The notes under the pieces were generated by a model that worked only from the letters and a program-made list of their open reading frames with translations, had not been told where the DNA came from and did not search any database. Of a stretch of DNA of 64,000 nt, positions 22,165 through 35,200 are shown one piece after another; position 1 is the first letter of the stretch, and each line of letters opens with the position of its first letter. Both the position numbers and the translations under genes were made by a program. The stretch comes from Daucus carota subsp. sativus (Eukaryota > Streptophyta > Magnoliopsida > Apiales > Apiaceae): contig NC_030385.2 of assembly GCF_001625215.2 (NCBI RefSeq), positions 41,813,598-41,877,597 on the forward strand, in the 5' to 3' direction.

Positions 22165-23753
22165 ATGGAGTGCTCTGGGGTTATTGTGGAGAAATTCATG
22201 AAATTTCTTACTGCTGATGACACTAAGAAGGATGAGATGGTGAGGTTCTTACTCCTATGTTTTTTGCATGTGCTGATTTTTATAGTTTCGTCGGTTTGAT
22301 ATGTCTTTGTTATGATTTGTCTTTTTTTAACAGAAAGTTTCTACTGAGATTCTGAGGAAATATGGCTCAAGGATTCAACCATCTTTCTTTTTAAAATTTC
22401 GTAATGGATATGAAAAAACCGTTGTCTTTAACGAAGAGACGGGAACTTTTTATGGGCTTTTTTCAATATTCTACGATTTCAATTTGGAAGGGGGTGAGAT
22501 GCTGCTTTTTGAGTTCAATGGGTCTCGTGATTTCAATGTTTTTGTAATAGGGAAAGACCTAAGAGAAATTGAATATCCTAATATAGTTCACTACATGCAG
22601 AAGAAGCGACCACGAGTGGGTATGAGTCTCTTTTCAATTTTCATTTTGTTAGTTTGATATCCTAATGGGTCCTGCATTTTCGTTGTTAGTTTGATTTCTT
22701 AATTTTGGGTATGTGTTATTTTATTTCTGTCAGTCTCTGTGCGCAATGGCGGTCTGAAATTTGTTCACATTGTGAGGGATGAGGATCCCTTGTTTGATGA
22801 GTGTGTAAGTATTCATTGTTCCTGTTGTTCTCCTTATGGAAATGAGTCCTGTTTTTTAAATTTAAGAAAGCAGTGTCCTATTTCTTTTCGTAAATTACAC
22901 ATGATTTAATAGTTGTTATTTTAGTACTCGAAATGTTTCATGAATTGTAGGAGCCTCCTTATTCTTTTAAGAAAGCACTCCCCATGCTCCCTGGATATCA
23001 AAGTTTCATCTTCAGTAATGGGAAGAAGATAGTTGGTGGATATAATCATGGAAGAGAAAAATTTCACAGCCTAAGGAAGTTTTGCGCCATTGTAGGCCTT
23101 GAGAATTTCAGGGAATTTAACGTGGTTTTGTTCAGTTATGAGGAGAATGGTGTGAGCACTGTATCTGTCTTTGATGACCTCTTTGTGGAGTTTATTTTTC
23201 CTGGAACACCAGTGTCAATGGGTATAACTTTATTAATTTTTTGTTGTTGTCAGTTTGTATAATTTATGAATTTTGACATTACATAAACCGTGTTGTATTT
23301 GTGACGTAGGGCTGAACTCAGAGAATATTAATGTACATCATCGTATTGAGATCAATGTGCAAGCTTGTCACATGTACAAATACAGTTACGGAGTGATACT
23401 TACCGAACTCTTTGGTTTGTATTTTTCTATTTCCTACTGTCTTTGCAAAATAGAATTATGCAATATGACATGAGTTGCATTGTGTTTTCATATAGGATGT
23501 ATCGACTCAATATGCTGCTGTTACAAATGTTTGGAGCAAGAAAGATTACATAAGTGTTTATTCAGGGGATAGGGCGTGGAAGCTGCAGGTTAGGACACGG
23601 CCTGGCAACTTAAAGCGTACGACGATTATGGATGGGTGGATCCAGTTTAGAGATGACATGGGTTTGCAAGCCGGTGATGTTATTGTCCTAGAGTGTACTC
23701 TAGCTTCTTTCCATCATTTCTCTGTTGGTGTGTTGAAGAATGAGGTTGCCTAG
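22165..23753 (+). CDS. Multi-B3-domain (REM-like) protein carried within the Helitron
   Basis: Proposed exons are 22165-22239, 22334-22619, 22734-22804, 22951-23221, 23310-23392 and 23496-23753, for 347 residues. Three B3-like segments are visible. The first is VEKFMKFL to VFVIGKDL. The second, in exon 4, has the LRKFCAIVGL and VVLFSYEE blocks. The third, in the last exon, has DRAWKLQVRTRP and the diagnostic DGWIQFRDDMGLQAGDVIVLE. B3 domains are plant-specific DNA-binding folds, and REM proteins often carry several. Exon 5 is the weak point. The donor at 23393 keeps frame but drops VILTELF, which looks like normal B3 sequence; the longer donor after TTTG shifts the frame. So either the short splice is used or the third domain has a one-base lesion. 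It faces the RPA-like genes and lies 500 bp inside the Helitron 3' end. Confidence 0.76.
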
Positions 23754-24148
23754 CTGAATATCATGTATTAACTACTTTCATCCTTTAAAACCTGTGTTTA
23801 AACTAATTGGTTATGTTTAATGTAGACTATCAAATATGGATTCTGTCTAACTTCTGATTGCTTGAGACAGAGTTATATATTTTTAAAATTTATAGGCTAC
23901 CATATGGAAATATAATATATCTGCCTGTTACATAGATTACTGGAATACTGATAATAGATTAGAGGTACAATCGACTGAGATGACAAAATGAACATGTTTC
24001 ACATTTTAAAGTACTTGGGGAACATATAGATAGGAAGGGTAACATAGAACCATCGTGTCGTTGAATGCAGGTCCCTTAAAGTTGTGAGATGTTGTCGAGA
24101 TGAATGCTTGTTCCAGAACTCTGTTAAGGCAGAAGTGAAAATTAGTGG
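23754..24148. other. Spacer between the convergent B3 and RPA-like genes
   Basis: About 400 bases without a gene. It presumably holds the 3' untranslated ends of both convergent units. No repeat or conserved signal was recognised. Confidence 0.4.
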
Positions 24149-26108
24149 TTAGTTTATTGTAACTGTTAGAGTTTTTAGACATTGGAGTTTTACCTGTGCT
24201 TGTGAAATTTCTGTTGCTTGCTGGACTGTGAATTTCCTTTCCTTCATTTTAGGAACCATGTACGATCCTTGGTATATGTCATTGCCAATATACATCTCCT
24301 CCTTTTCTTTAATATTAAATTCCCTTATTTCAAGCTTGATAGTGTAGATTCCCTTTTCCATTGTCTTGAAAGTAGCTGGAAACTTACCCTTCTCCTGTGT
24401 AGGAACAAAATAAATGTTGGTAATATGTTTTGTTTGAATGATGTTTGAAGGTTTAAACTGATATGTACCTCCTCCTCCATTTCAAGAACAGTCTTGCCAA
24501 ATAGTTTTCGAATAGGTCGATCCATCAATAAAATATTGATCTCCCCGGTTTCATCCTTGGCAACGATGATGATAGCAAACCTAACAGATTTAGTGTTAGT
24601 AACTAATACTTATGTGTCTAAAAGTCATAGTAATACCTACTTCTTATCTGGGTATGGTACAATCCTGTTGTTGCATTTGCTGCATCTGTAAGTACTCTCA
24701 ACTTGATCGATTTGCTTGTAGCATGTGGTACATTGTGAATAGTACCAAGGGTTTGATTCTTGAACTGCGGTTATCTGAACTTGACAGATTACCTCTTCCT
24801 GTGGGAGAAAGTGCACATTATTTAGTATTTGATATGAGTGCACATTATTAGATGTGTATATTAACACTATCTGCACCTCAATATAATCTTCGCCTAATGT
24901 CTTGATTTGTTGTATAGTTTTCAGCTCCGGTTCTTTTTTGGTTTGTACTATGCTTCTGTGCTCTATCTTGAACTCTGGTTGAGTACTCCTGCAAAAGATA
25001 AGAGGTTATTTAAATTTTGTATGAATGACTACATGAAATCTATAATCAGAGAATTGTAGTGACTATGCCTTACATTTTGCGTAACTGTGCAACAATGTGG
25101 TGGTTGTAGTTGATGTAGTAAGCCGTTGGTGAGAAGTTGCACATATCATATTCATCTTTTATATAGCATAAAACCAAAAGAAAAGCAGGATGAACACAGG
25201 GGTGTTAGTGAAACATGTTTATTTTAAAGACAGTGGGCATACCCTGGAAAATACCAACTTTCCCCGCAGCGATAATAACAATCAAAGGTTCTTCATATTT
25301 GGAGGAAGATATGTCAGACTGAAAGCACTCGGCCAAATTGTTCCAGAGGGTGATATTTAAGTAATTTCTGCAACATAACACATATGTAATTTTTTTTACA
25401 TGTAATGTAAAACATCTTGTTTTCAGAAGTTACCTCCCATCAGCTATCGTCATTCTTATCTGGTATTTATCGACTCCTTGTTTAGTGTGAACCAACTTTA
25501 GATCCTCTCTTCTAGTGACAACTCCCACAACATCTGGATATATTAACATGTAATTAGTTCTGCAATAACTAATAGCATAAGTGGTGTGTATGTTTAAATA
25601 CCAGCCAAATATTTAGTCTGGTTTGCGAAGCTCTTAATGTCACCCAGATCGCAGAACTCAAAACAATTTTTTGCTATGAAATAATCATTGTCGCCAAGCT
25701 CTTTTGCTCTTGTTTGGTTTGTAAACTGGATTTGTCTATCAGTCGTAACACATCTCCATTTGTCCGTCTCGGTGTAGTTCTTCACCTGAAAATTTGAGAT
25801 TGCATACATCTTGCCGAGAATAAACACTTTCTGCAGCTTCTCCATAAGAAAAAGTGGTACAAAAGCTTCCATCCTAACATTCTAAGTGTGAAAAGATAAA
25901 AACTTAGTAGTGTCAAGTGTTTGAAACATAAATATAAAAATTTCTTGTGGTTGAAGTGTACCTTTGCATCGAGTAGCAGCAAATTGTAACCTTTATAAGG
26001 TTGTCCAGTTATAGTTACTCCCCTCCACTCTCGAATAATTCGGACCTTCACCTTCCAGTCCGTTCTTCCTGAATGAACATTATTTAGATATTCGTAGTTG
26101 TTTGACAT
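24149..26108 (-). CDS. RPA70-like single-stranded DNA-binding protein, Helitron copy B
   Basis: A multi-exon gene. The first exon starts MSNNYEYLNN at 26108 and ends in LLLLDAK. Later exons give an OB-fold with MYAISNFQVKNY (near 25800), a second with DVVGVVTRREDLKLVHTKQG (about 25530) and NYLNITLWNN, and then a zinc-ribbon OB-fold with CTTC and CSKC pairs (24637-24800). The last exons carry DRPIRKLFGKTV and a C-terminal OB strand region ending near SQAQ. This is the order of the DNA-binding domains of replication protein A large subunit. Plant Helitrons often carry such genes, thought to coat the ssDNA intermediate. The paralogue at 26501-28697 lies 5' of it on the same strand. The exact 3' end (stop at 24149 without a further intron) is uncertain. 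Confidence 0.83.
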
Positions 26109-26500
26109 TGCTTCCTGAATAATTCGAAGCTTTAGTCGAAGCTTAGTTTTGTGAGATGATATTGCTTAGTGTTTCTACAGTACTTCGTTTACTTAGGTCT
26201 GATTTGTATTAATAGGCAGTGAAGCTTTATTTTGATATGATAGGGAACCATATCATTTAATGGTTGCTATTAACTTCTGAAGCTGTTCGTACGAATTTAG
26301 TTGGACAGATTGAATTTAAAAGCTTCCCATGCTGCAAATACCAACTGGTTCACTGGTACTAACATTGTGTACTCTTCAAAAATAGTTTAGAATACAAACG
26401 ATTGTCAACATAGCTATAACAAAAGAGTACAATAGAATGAAAACCAAAATAACGCATGCTGCAGCAACCATAAATAAGGACCATCTACCAGGTGCACATG
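26109..26500. other. Spacer between the two RPA-like genes
   Basis: About 390 bases that should contain the promoter of the copy-B gene and the 3' end of the copy-A gene. No other element was recognised. Confidence 0.4.
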
Positions 26501-28697
26501 TCAAGCCTGCAAATAAAACAAAAAATCAGTATATTGTTATTTGTATCATAATGGCGATTTACATGACATTTATATGAAGAACTTACAATTTTGGTCTTGA
26601 CATTCTTCAGCTTTGGTTCAGGACTTTTCTCTGGTAAATCACACGGAACAACATCAATTTTTTTCCTTGCTCTACTTTTGTTCGTTGACTCTCCAGTGGC
26701 AGGACTCGTATTGTTCAATGTAGTCCTCGACTGAAAATAATTTCCAATGTGAGCATGTGTTATCTGGAATAATCAATTTGCATGGTTAACTTACATTTGA
26801 AATTTCAGTTTGTTTTATCAGGACAGAGTTTGTTTCTGGTGGATCATCATTGGCTGATATCTCCTCATCCGCAGATACTTTTACAGCTGTGTACACATTT
26901 GAACCTCCCACCACATTCTCCTTTGTGACATGAAGGGTGAAATTATAAGTTCTCTTCTCAAACTGGAGCAGTATGGGTGGGAATTTATCACCGTCACCAA
27001 CCTGGTTTTTAAAATGAGCAGAGTGCTTTATCAAGATTCACCACTATGGTCAATTATATACATATAAAACATAGCGTGAATTTTACCTGTGTTTCATCAG
27101 CAAGAATATCGTAAACCGTTTTGCCAATGAAACGAGTCAGCTCGTCATCAGTGAAGAGGATGGGGACGGTACCAGTGTGGTCAGCGCATAACATACAAAA
27201 CTCATACCTGCATATCATACATTCAGTATTAAATAAATGTGGTAACATTTAGAGGTATGTCCTGTTGTATTTATGTTCATACTTGCGGTCAGGATAAGGC
27301 TTAAATTTACCACACTTCATACATTTGAATCGTTTCTCCACCAGCTGCAGGTCTTGATCACACGGTACACAATAATTACTATACCAACCCATACTCTTAT
27401 CAATTTTCTTCACATGTAGTTTGGCAATGACTCTTTTCTGTTCGCAGAAAGGTAAACATATTAGTAGTAATGAAATTGTATTAATCTGGTAAACTATTGA
27501 TCTATAAATTGACCTCTATGTATTCGTCCTTCAGACTAAGGAGCTCTTTGACATTAAATTTCGGAACCTCGTCCTCAGCTTCTTCTATGAAATCAATTTG
27601 ATAGAAAGTTGATTCCGCAAGACTGCAACATGATCATTCAAATTACACAAAGCCTTATGAATTCATAACAACTGATAATATAAAATTTCTAACCTTGTAC
27701 GGATTCTTTTCACACAATGGTGATTGTTGTTGAGGTAGAATCGTGTTGCGGGGTAATTAGCTAAACTAACCTCGTCTACAAACAGGAATAATATTGTTAC
27801 TGGAAAAGTAAAAAATGTATAAACACAATGGTGAAAACGTTAGTCTCTAAAGTAACTACCATTCCATTCGCTAATCTTTCCACTTGCTATTATGATTATG
27901 ACAGGCTCCTCTTTTTTCTGTTCAAATGCTTCGAGAAGAGTATCCCCAAAAGCATTAAAGAAAGTAACATTAAGATAAGACTTTCCATCTGTGACAGTGA
28001 ACTTGACAATCGACCCATTGATGCCATCTTTTGTGTACTCAATCTTTGTGGGCTTTGCATCAACAACACCTACCACATCTACCAAATAAATAAAAGAAGA
28101 TTACTTTTTTTTTCCATAATTAATTTAAGTGGATATGTGACACTTTGCATACTAATGTAACTGTCCAAAAACTCACCAATAAGGAAGCGATTGTCCTTTT
28201 TCAAAGCGTAAACATCATCCAAACAATACAGATCAAAACTGAGCGGCTGAATTTTCAAACAGGTGTCTACAACTTTAGAGCAAAGAGTATCGGTGTTGAA
28301 GTAAATATGTTTCCCACTCCTAACTGCTCTATAGGTTTCATCCCCTTTGTAGAACTTCACAGAGAAATTAGATATTTCATAAAGTGCTCCTTCCTCCAAG
28401 TCTTTCTTAAATTTATCAGTTAGGGTAGCAGCGATGAAAGCATGGATCCTATGATTCTACATAACAGTAAAATTTTAACAATTATTTTGGCATTTAAAAA
28501 GTACTGACGCAGTTTTTAATGTCTAAAATAGGTTTAAGCTAACTTACTTCATCATCGATAAATACAACATTGAGACCTCTGAATTCTTTGGTTTGCTTAT
28601 TAATTCCTTGCCATATAGCTTGAGCGCGTACAGAAATGGTCCAGTCATATCGTGAATCGTTCAGGGCAGACAAACTGGAGTGCTCTATGAAAGACAT
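26501..28697 (-). CDS. RPA70-like single-stranded DNA-binding protein, Helitron copy A
   Basis: Exons read on the minus strand include 28548-28697, 28177-28456, 27860-28078, 27694-27775 and 27514-27622, followed by zinc-ribbon and C-terminal exons down to about 26501. Junctions checked by phase join without breaks from the MSFIEHSSLS start. OB-fold A has LYEISNFSVKFYK. OB-fold B has DVVGVVDAKPTK and YLNVTFFNAFG. OB-fold C has a zinc ribbon with CVPC and CMKC pairs followed by LFTDDELTRFIGKTV. The tail is rich in Lys, Ser and Pro (SPEPKLKNVKTK), and a six-base last exon giving Ala-stop is inferred. It is only distantly similar in sequence to copy B, so the two are old paralogues rather than a recent duplication. 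Expected role: ssDNA binding during rolling-circle transposition. Confidence 0.83.
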
Positions 28698-29573
28698 GTC
28701 TATCAGTGTGCAGCGTGAATTAAATCCTGAAAGATTGACATCAAAATCGTGTTCAGTTTATGAAGAGGTTATGTAGATCTGTTATATATGAAGCAATAAA
28801 GACAGTCGTACCTTGTATGGGAAGCTTGAAGATTTGGTGGTTGAAGCTGGAATGGAGAGTATTAAAGCTCCTGTCAGATCTATGCTATGAAGACCACACA
28901 AACTGTTGATAAGGGGACATCTTATCTGCTAGCCACTTTTGGCATTATTTTTTAAAAGAAAGGCTAGTTTCAATGTCTAAACACTACTTTGGAAGCTAAC
29001 ACTGCTTTTGACAAAACTGTGCTCTTCTTTTCTTCATTTATATTTATATAGTATATGATAACACAGCCACATTAATTGTATTTATTAATTATTGGACTTA
29101 AAAATAAGGGCGCCAAAAAAAACACAAATGTTCAAATTTTGGTGTACAAAAGCCTGTATTATCTTAGAGTATTTTAAGTTCCTATTTTAGATTTATTACA
29201 CACCTCTCAAATAGTGATCATGACTTGAATAGAAGTGAATTTTAAGTCCACACGAATCGTGTTCATGCTCATGTCACGGTATTGAATGGGCAGACCCCTT
29301 ATGGCAAATAATTTAACCACAAAAAATTACATATGCAGACCATGAACAAAACATCTGTACTGGTAATTTTAGATGACAAAAGGGTACCATTTAAGGTCCA
29401 TTACTTCATTTACACTCTGAATTCAATATAGGATAATTCAATATAACAGAGTCACAAAAATTAAACAATGCAAGACTCTGTTTTCAAGTTTCACTTGCAA
29501 AGTACCAAAAGTGTACCATGTCCTTTTAGGTTGTGGAACATACAAAAAACCAAAAGGATGAATGCAAGACAAC
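28698..29573. other. Helitron spacer between the Rep/helicase 3' end and the RPA-like gene
   Basis: About 875 AT-rich bases that should contain the promoter of the upstream RPA-like gene (TATATTTATATAGTATATG near 29040). A short 5' leader exon near 28700-28730 is possible. No further gene is seen. Confidence 0.4.
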
Positions 29574-32206
29574 CTAAGGACATGGCAAATTGTAAAATAC
29601 TTCTTTATAGACTACATTTGCAGTTATATTAGTAGTCAGACCCATTTGAGATTCAACAAAAATCCGAAGGCCTTCAGGAGATGTGACGCGGCTGATAGCA
29701 ACATACAATTGGCCATGGCTGAACACTGGTTTTGGCAGATATAATCCAACTTTCTCTAGGGACTGCCCTTGTGATTTATTGATTGTCATTGCATAGCAGA
29801 TTTGCAAAGGCATCTGTTTCCTCATCAGCTTGTACGGCAACTTCGAATCTGTTGGAAAAAGTTCCATTCGAGGGATAAAGTGTCTAGTGCCAAGAAAACT
29901 CCCGGAGATTACTTCACATTGAACACATTGAGGAAGTAACTTCGTGACCATCATCCGTGTTCCATTGCATAAACCAAGCGTTTGATTAAGATTGCGCATG
30001 AGCATAACGACAACACCAACTTTCAGTTTCAGTTCATGGCTAGGCAAACCAGGGACATTTAAGGAGTTCAAAAATTCGGGAGGAAAACTATTATTAAGCT
30101 CAGTCTCTGTACCAGGATAGTCTTCTGCATTATCAACACTATAATATGATTGTGATTCACCGGGAATTCTATCCACAATCAAAGCATTGACATGAGCCAC
30201 TGTGTTGTTTGTGGGAGTTAGAATTGCTCGTTCGCTCAAGTACTTGGGATCATTATAGTGTTCTGCAAAATCAGAAAATGTGGTATCAATCATATCGGCA
30301 ATACAGTTCTCATTACCTATATTGCAGAATTCAGATGGGATTTCAATATCATCATCAAACTCTCCATTCGATGCTTTCTGAATCTTCCCGTCTCCTATAT
30401 CAAGAACCCACTGGGCAAACTTTTTCATGCGCTCAACTTCACCTTCGTTGCTTCCTCTATTAATACGCATGTTTTTGACCAAGGTATGGAGACTAACATT
30501 ACTCCAAAGTTTTGATCGACTGATTCCAGCAGCAACAACCTCACTGCGGTTAGATCCGGGTATGACCGGTAGAATTTGTCGAAAATCACCACCAAGGACA
30601 ATGTTAATTCCACCAAAAGGCAAGTGAAAGCGCCTAGGCTCAACAGACTTCATGATATCACGCAGAGAACGATCAAGACACTCGAACGCAAATCGGTGTT
30701 GCATTGGCGCTTCGTCCCAAATGATGAGGCTGGTACGATGCAGCAACTGTGCAATATCTGACTGCTGAGCTATGTTGCATGTAGAACAATCATCCAACAT
30801 AATAGGAATCTTAAATCTGGAGTGCGCTGTTCTGCCACCTGGCAGCAGAGTTGCAGCAATACCGGACGAAGCAACAGGAAGAACTATCAAGCTCTCGGAG
30901 CGCAACTTTGATATCAAGGTCTTCCATAAATAAGTCTTCCCACAGCCTCCACTTCCGTAAACAAAAAAAAAACCACCATCAGTCTTCTGTAGTGAATCCA
31001 TTATTGCGTTGTACACCTGCAATTGTTCTTCATTCATTTCAGAAATTAGAGACTTGTGCTCCTCTGCCATCAGATCAAGATTGTAAGATGTCTCCTCAAT
31101 GATTAGATTATTCAGACCACAGTCTAAATAATTTCTAGGCGGCTGAGGCATGTCATTGAAATCGTTCAATGACTTCCCTATAGACTTGGGTAGCTTGTGA
31201 ATTTCTGAAAAGAGAACACAGAGTAATATTACTAAACTAATTGAGGACAGTTAAATTTTAAACAATACATATAACGAAAAGATATAATTTGAACATTGGA
31301 GCACAAAGATATTACCTGCAAGGGCAAAGTACTCTATTTGTTTCTCATTCAACACCAAATTGGGATTCCCACTGACTTTTCTTCTAATTAAAACAATATC
31401 ATCAGTCATGTGCACAGAATGGTCATTCCATAATTTCTTCAAATCAGTGACACGACAATTCACCATGATGTGTACAAAAAGTTCACGGATTTGGGGAGCT
31501 AATCCACAACTTGAACACTGCTGCAGGACTTGGTGCCATTCATTATCATCGTCAAGGAGTCCATACTCTTTACAGGCCTCCTGAAATGTTTGACACAGCT
31601 TGCCATTTACAGTCCGCAAGTCTTTAAACGAAGTAGGACCTCGGACCTTAGTCAGCAGCAAACGCAGGTACCACAACTCACCAGAACTGTGATTAGTGTA
31701 GAATAGTCTCCCAATTTGTACACCTCGCTTTCTCACATTCCAAACTGTATCAAGTTCATTCCACACATAATGTCTAGGGATCTCGTCGTATGTTAATTTC
31801 CTAGCTTCCGGATCAGTAGCATTCAGTGCAAAAAAAGCTTCCAACTGACTGCTTTTTTTTCTCTCCCTTGCAATCACCTTTGGTAATGGATCACTATCTT
31901 TGAATGTGCAACTTCTTTCCCCTGGTAAATGAAATGACAGACGCTGAACAGAGTGTGTACGATAGTGTATGTTAAAACCAAATATGCGATAGGCTGCCTC
32001 ACATGCACATATATATCTACCATCAAAATATTGGTTAATCTCATCTACAGGAGAGTCTTTACTGGACTCGGCAGTATCCTTTTTTCGGCTCTTTATCTCA
32101 ACTGTAGCTCGATCATGACCTTTGAGACAGTACTTGAAGATGTATTTGATACTACGTGTATGACAACATATCTCAACATTTATATGACATTGAAATTTCA
32201 CCAGTA
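29574..32206 (-). pseudogene. Helitron Rep/helicase, 3' half (tyrosine motif and PIF1-type helicase)
   Basis: Two exons, 31316-32206 and 29574-31204, joined in frame through an AG/GT pair (LA-G to EIHKLP). The first begins right at the LTR border and contains SIKYIFKYCLKG, the tyrosine pair (Y-x3-Y) of the Rep nuclease. It continues with the conserved middle region (RYICACEAAYRIFGF, LPGERSCTFKDSDPL). The second is a PIF1-type SF1 helicase with Walker A GSGGCGKT, Walker B IIWDEAPM, VLGGDFRQILPVI, and the C-terminal MTINKSQGQS and YVAISRV motifs. The helicase motifs look intact, but the nested LTR separates this half from the HUH motifs, so no full-length protein can be made unless the LTR is spliced out. 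It is called a pseudogene for that reason. Confidence 0.92.
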
Positions 32207-35200
32207 TGTGACAGCCCGAGAATCCGGGGGCCTGGATTCTGACGTCACCACATAAAACCCATTTTTAAACACTTTCGAAAACCTGTAAATTTTTTTTTTT
32301 ATTTTTTTTTTTCAAAAGATAATAAAATCAGAGAATTTAAAACCCGAAAACATTTAATAAAAGATTTGAAAGACGTTAAATAAAAGATTTAAAAGAGAAC
32401 ATCTTTACCCCCAAAACAACAGGATCGCTTCCAGGTTACAGTATTGAAATTAGAATCTACCACTATTATTACACAACATCTCTTACCAAATCAGATCATC
32501 TTCGATAAGAAGAATCACTGTCAACTATTCCAGCTATGACTTACACTTGAATCTCCCTCGCACAGCTCTAGCTTGCACCAACCTCATCAACTTTCCTGAA
32601 CACTCCTCGACCACTGGATCCTCAACTCTGTCTCCTCGCCTAGCATTAGCCTTACTCACCATCTCAATCAATCATCTCATCTTTAAGCCTTTCTGAAATG
32701 GTTAGAAAGGAATAGCAAGGGTGAGCAACAATGCTCAGCAAGTAATAATAAACAATGATAGTTCTGAAATGATATAATAGAAGTTCACGAGTTCAAGATA
32801 TAAAAGGATTCAACCTGAGTTCACGAGTTTAGGTATTGTATAAGAAAATCACAATACCTTGCAGCAATTGAATACTGAGGAATTCAATCTTTCCAAAAGA
32901 ATTATTGAATTGGACTATCACATTTTAATTAAAACCAAGGTTAGGCAGCTGATCAGTTCCGCACTAACCCCGAGCAGGCCCCGCCATGCTCTATCACTGG
33001 ATCCAAGGCACTCATTGGCCTAACATGACCACGAATCTGGTCCACAGGTTTATATAAAAACAATAATCCAATTCTCTAATTCAATTCAAGAAGCCAATGT
33101 AAATTAACAGAACATCATCATAAATATCATCAACAACAGAATAATTCCAATTCAAACTTTGATAATAATCTATTCATAAATCATGATCCATCATTTCATA
33201 AATCACAGTTCAGGAAATCCTCAACTATTCAGTATCCTCCATTATCGGCTAAGCAACTGAATTTAGCCTGCTAAACCAGCATGACAATGGCGGGTTGAAT
33301 AATCAAGAAGATCCCAATTCATTCAAAGCTCTAACTATCACTGAGCAACACATGCTTCAATGACAATCTGAACTTCGAATTAATTTGTAAAAACGGAAAT
33401 TCTTTAGAAACTTGAAGATTAGAAAGAATGGGTCAAAATACTCGCACTTTCGAACATTGAAAAGAAAGGTATGAATACTTGAAACATATACCAAAGGAAT
33501 GGATCAGAATATTTGCAATATATCCAAGAGAAAGGTTTAGGATACTTGCAACACATCAAAAGAATGAATCAGAATATTTGCAATATATCCAAAAGCAGGG
33601 TGCAGGATACTTGCCTTAAACCTGACTCCAGTCTCATAGCTCAACCTCATCTTTCCACTTTCACAATCTATGCATCTCGTAATCTCTAGATCATCTCTAG
33701 CTATACTCTATTCGCCACATCGCTTCGCTTACTCGATTCATCCCTTATTCGCTTTGCAATACCATTCCGACTTTCTGACGTCTTCGAGCATACACGTCTC
33801 GTCCAAATCCTTTACGAGAATAAGATAATACTATAGTCACTAAACAATATATCGCATATACATATCACGTATATCGATACCCACTTATATACCCCTTTAC
33901 CTATCAAATATCACTTAACACATAATCATGCTTTGACTCTACCATATAATCATATCATTCTCCACATAGCATATTATCAATTAAATATAATATAAATCTT
34001 ATCGAAAATCCGACATCGTCTCGTCTATTTATTAGACTATCCACCTGTTATCCTATTTTGTCCAACAACCAATCAACCAATTCCAATTCCTATAATCCAT
34101 ATGTCCTTATCCAATATTAATCAAATCATGACACTATGTCATATAAGTCATTTATCACGTATATAATATCAGGAATAGCCATATATATCACGTAGTCATC
34201 AATTAATAACAATCCACTAACATATAATCACGTTAGGCACATTTAACAACAATTATTCACATTCTCGACTCCATCATATTATTATGTCATATTAAAATAG
34301 ACTTTATAAGCTTTCATCTCTCTTTCGTTTCACTCGATTCCGACTTACGAATCAAAAGTTATGACCACAACCGTTTTCTGACTCCGCTCTCAACATATAA
34401 TACCTTACACTGATAGCAGACAACACATTACACATTAAGTCTCCCATCCCAATTGATTTCAAATCAATTCCTGGGTTTAAAATGATTTTTCGGGAATTTT
34501 CTGGAATTTTTAAACATTTTTCGGAATTAAAATCGATAAAAGAATCACTTTTCGGATAAATAATCAAGTTCCAAATACTTGAAATTGGACTTGAAATCAT
34601 TCATAAACAATAATAGAGCCTTGAAAATAATTTAGAAAAATATTTCAAAGCTCGAAACTATTTTTGGGATTTTTAAATCAAAAAGGAATAATTAAATCCA
34701 AATAAATAATCAATTAAAATCAATTAATAATTAATCAAATTAATTAACCAATTAATAATTCAATTAATTGATCAATTAAAATAATTAATTACTAATTAAA
34801 TTAATTAACTAAATAATTTAGATTTATTTTTGAATAAAGAAATAATTAAAACAATTTTCAAAATTAAAAAGAATAACTAAAAGCAATTTTTTTGAAAATT
34901 AAAATACAAAAGGTTTAAATTGTAAAGTTTTCAAAACTTTTGACAGAGGTCAAAAGTGTAAACTGATGAAACTTTGAGGGATGTTTTGTAACAACGGAAA
35001 CCCCAGTATGACTACTTCATCATCTTCACAACTAGGGGGACCTAATCGCAATTTTCGCAGCGGCACCCCCCCAATCGCCGTTGATTCGCCGGAAACGGCG
35101 CTACAGCGCTTCAACACGCACCAAAACCTCCAGATCACAAGATTTTACTGCCAGGAATCTAATCATAGCCTCATAATCCACAACCGATCATCACACATCC

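Noticed and set aside
31251-32201. Treating the reading frame starting at MKFQCHIN as an independent gene
   Set aside because: The methionine is the LTR border artefact; the residues continue the Rep reading frame that ends at 36751 on the other side of the LTR.
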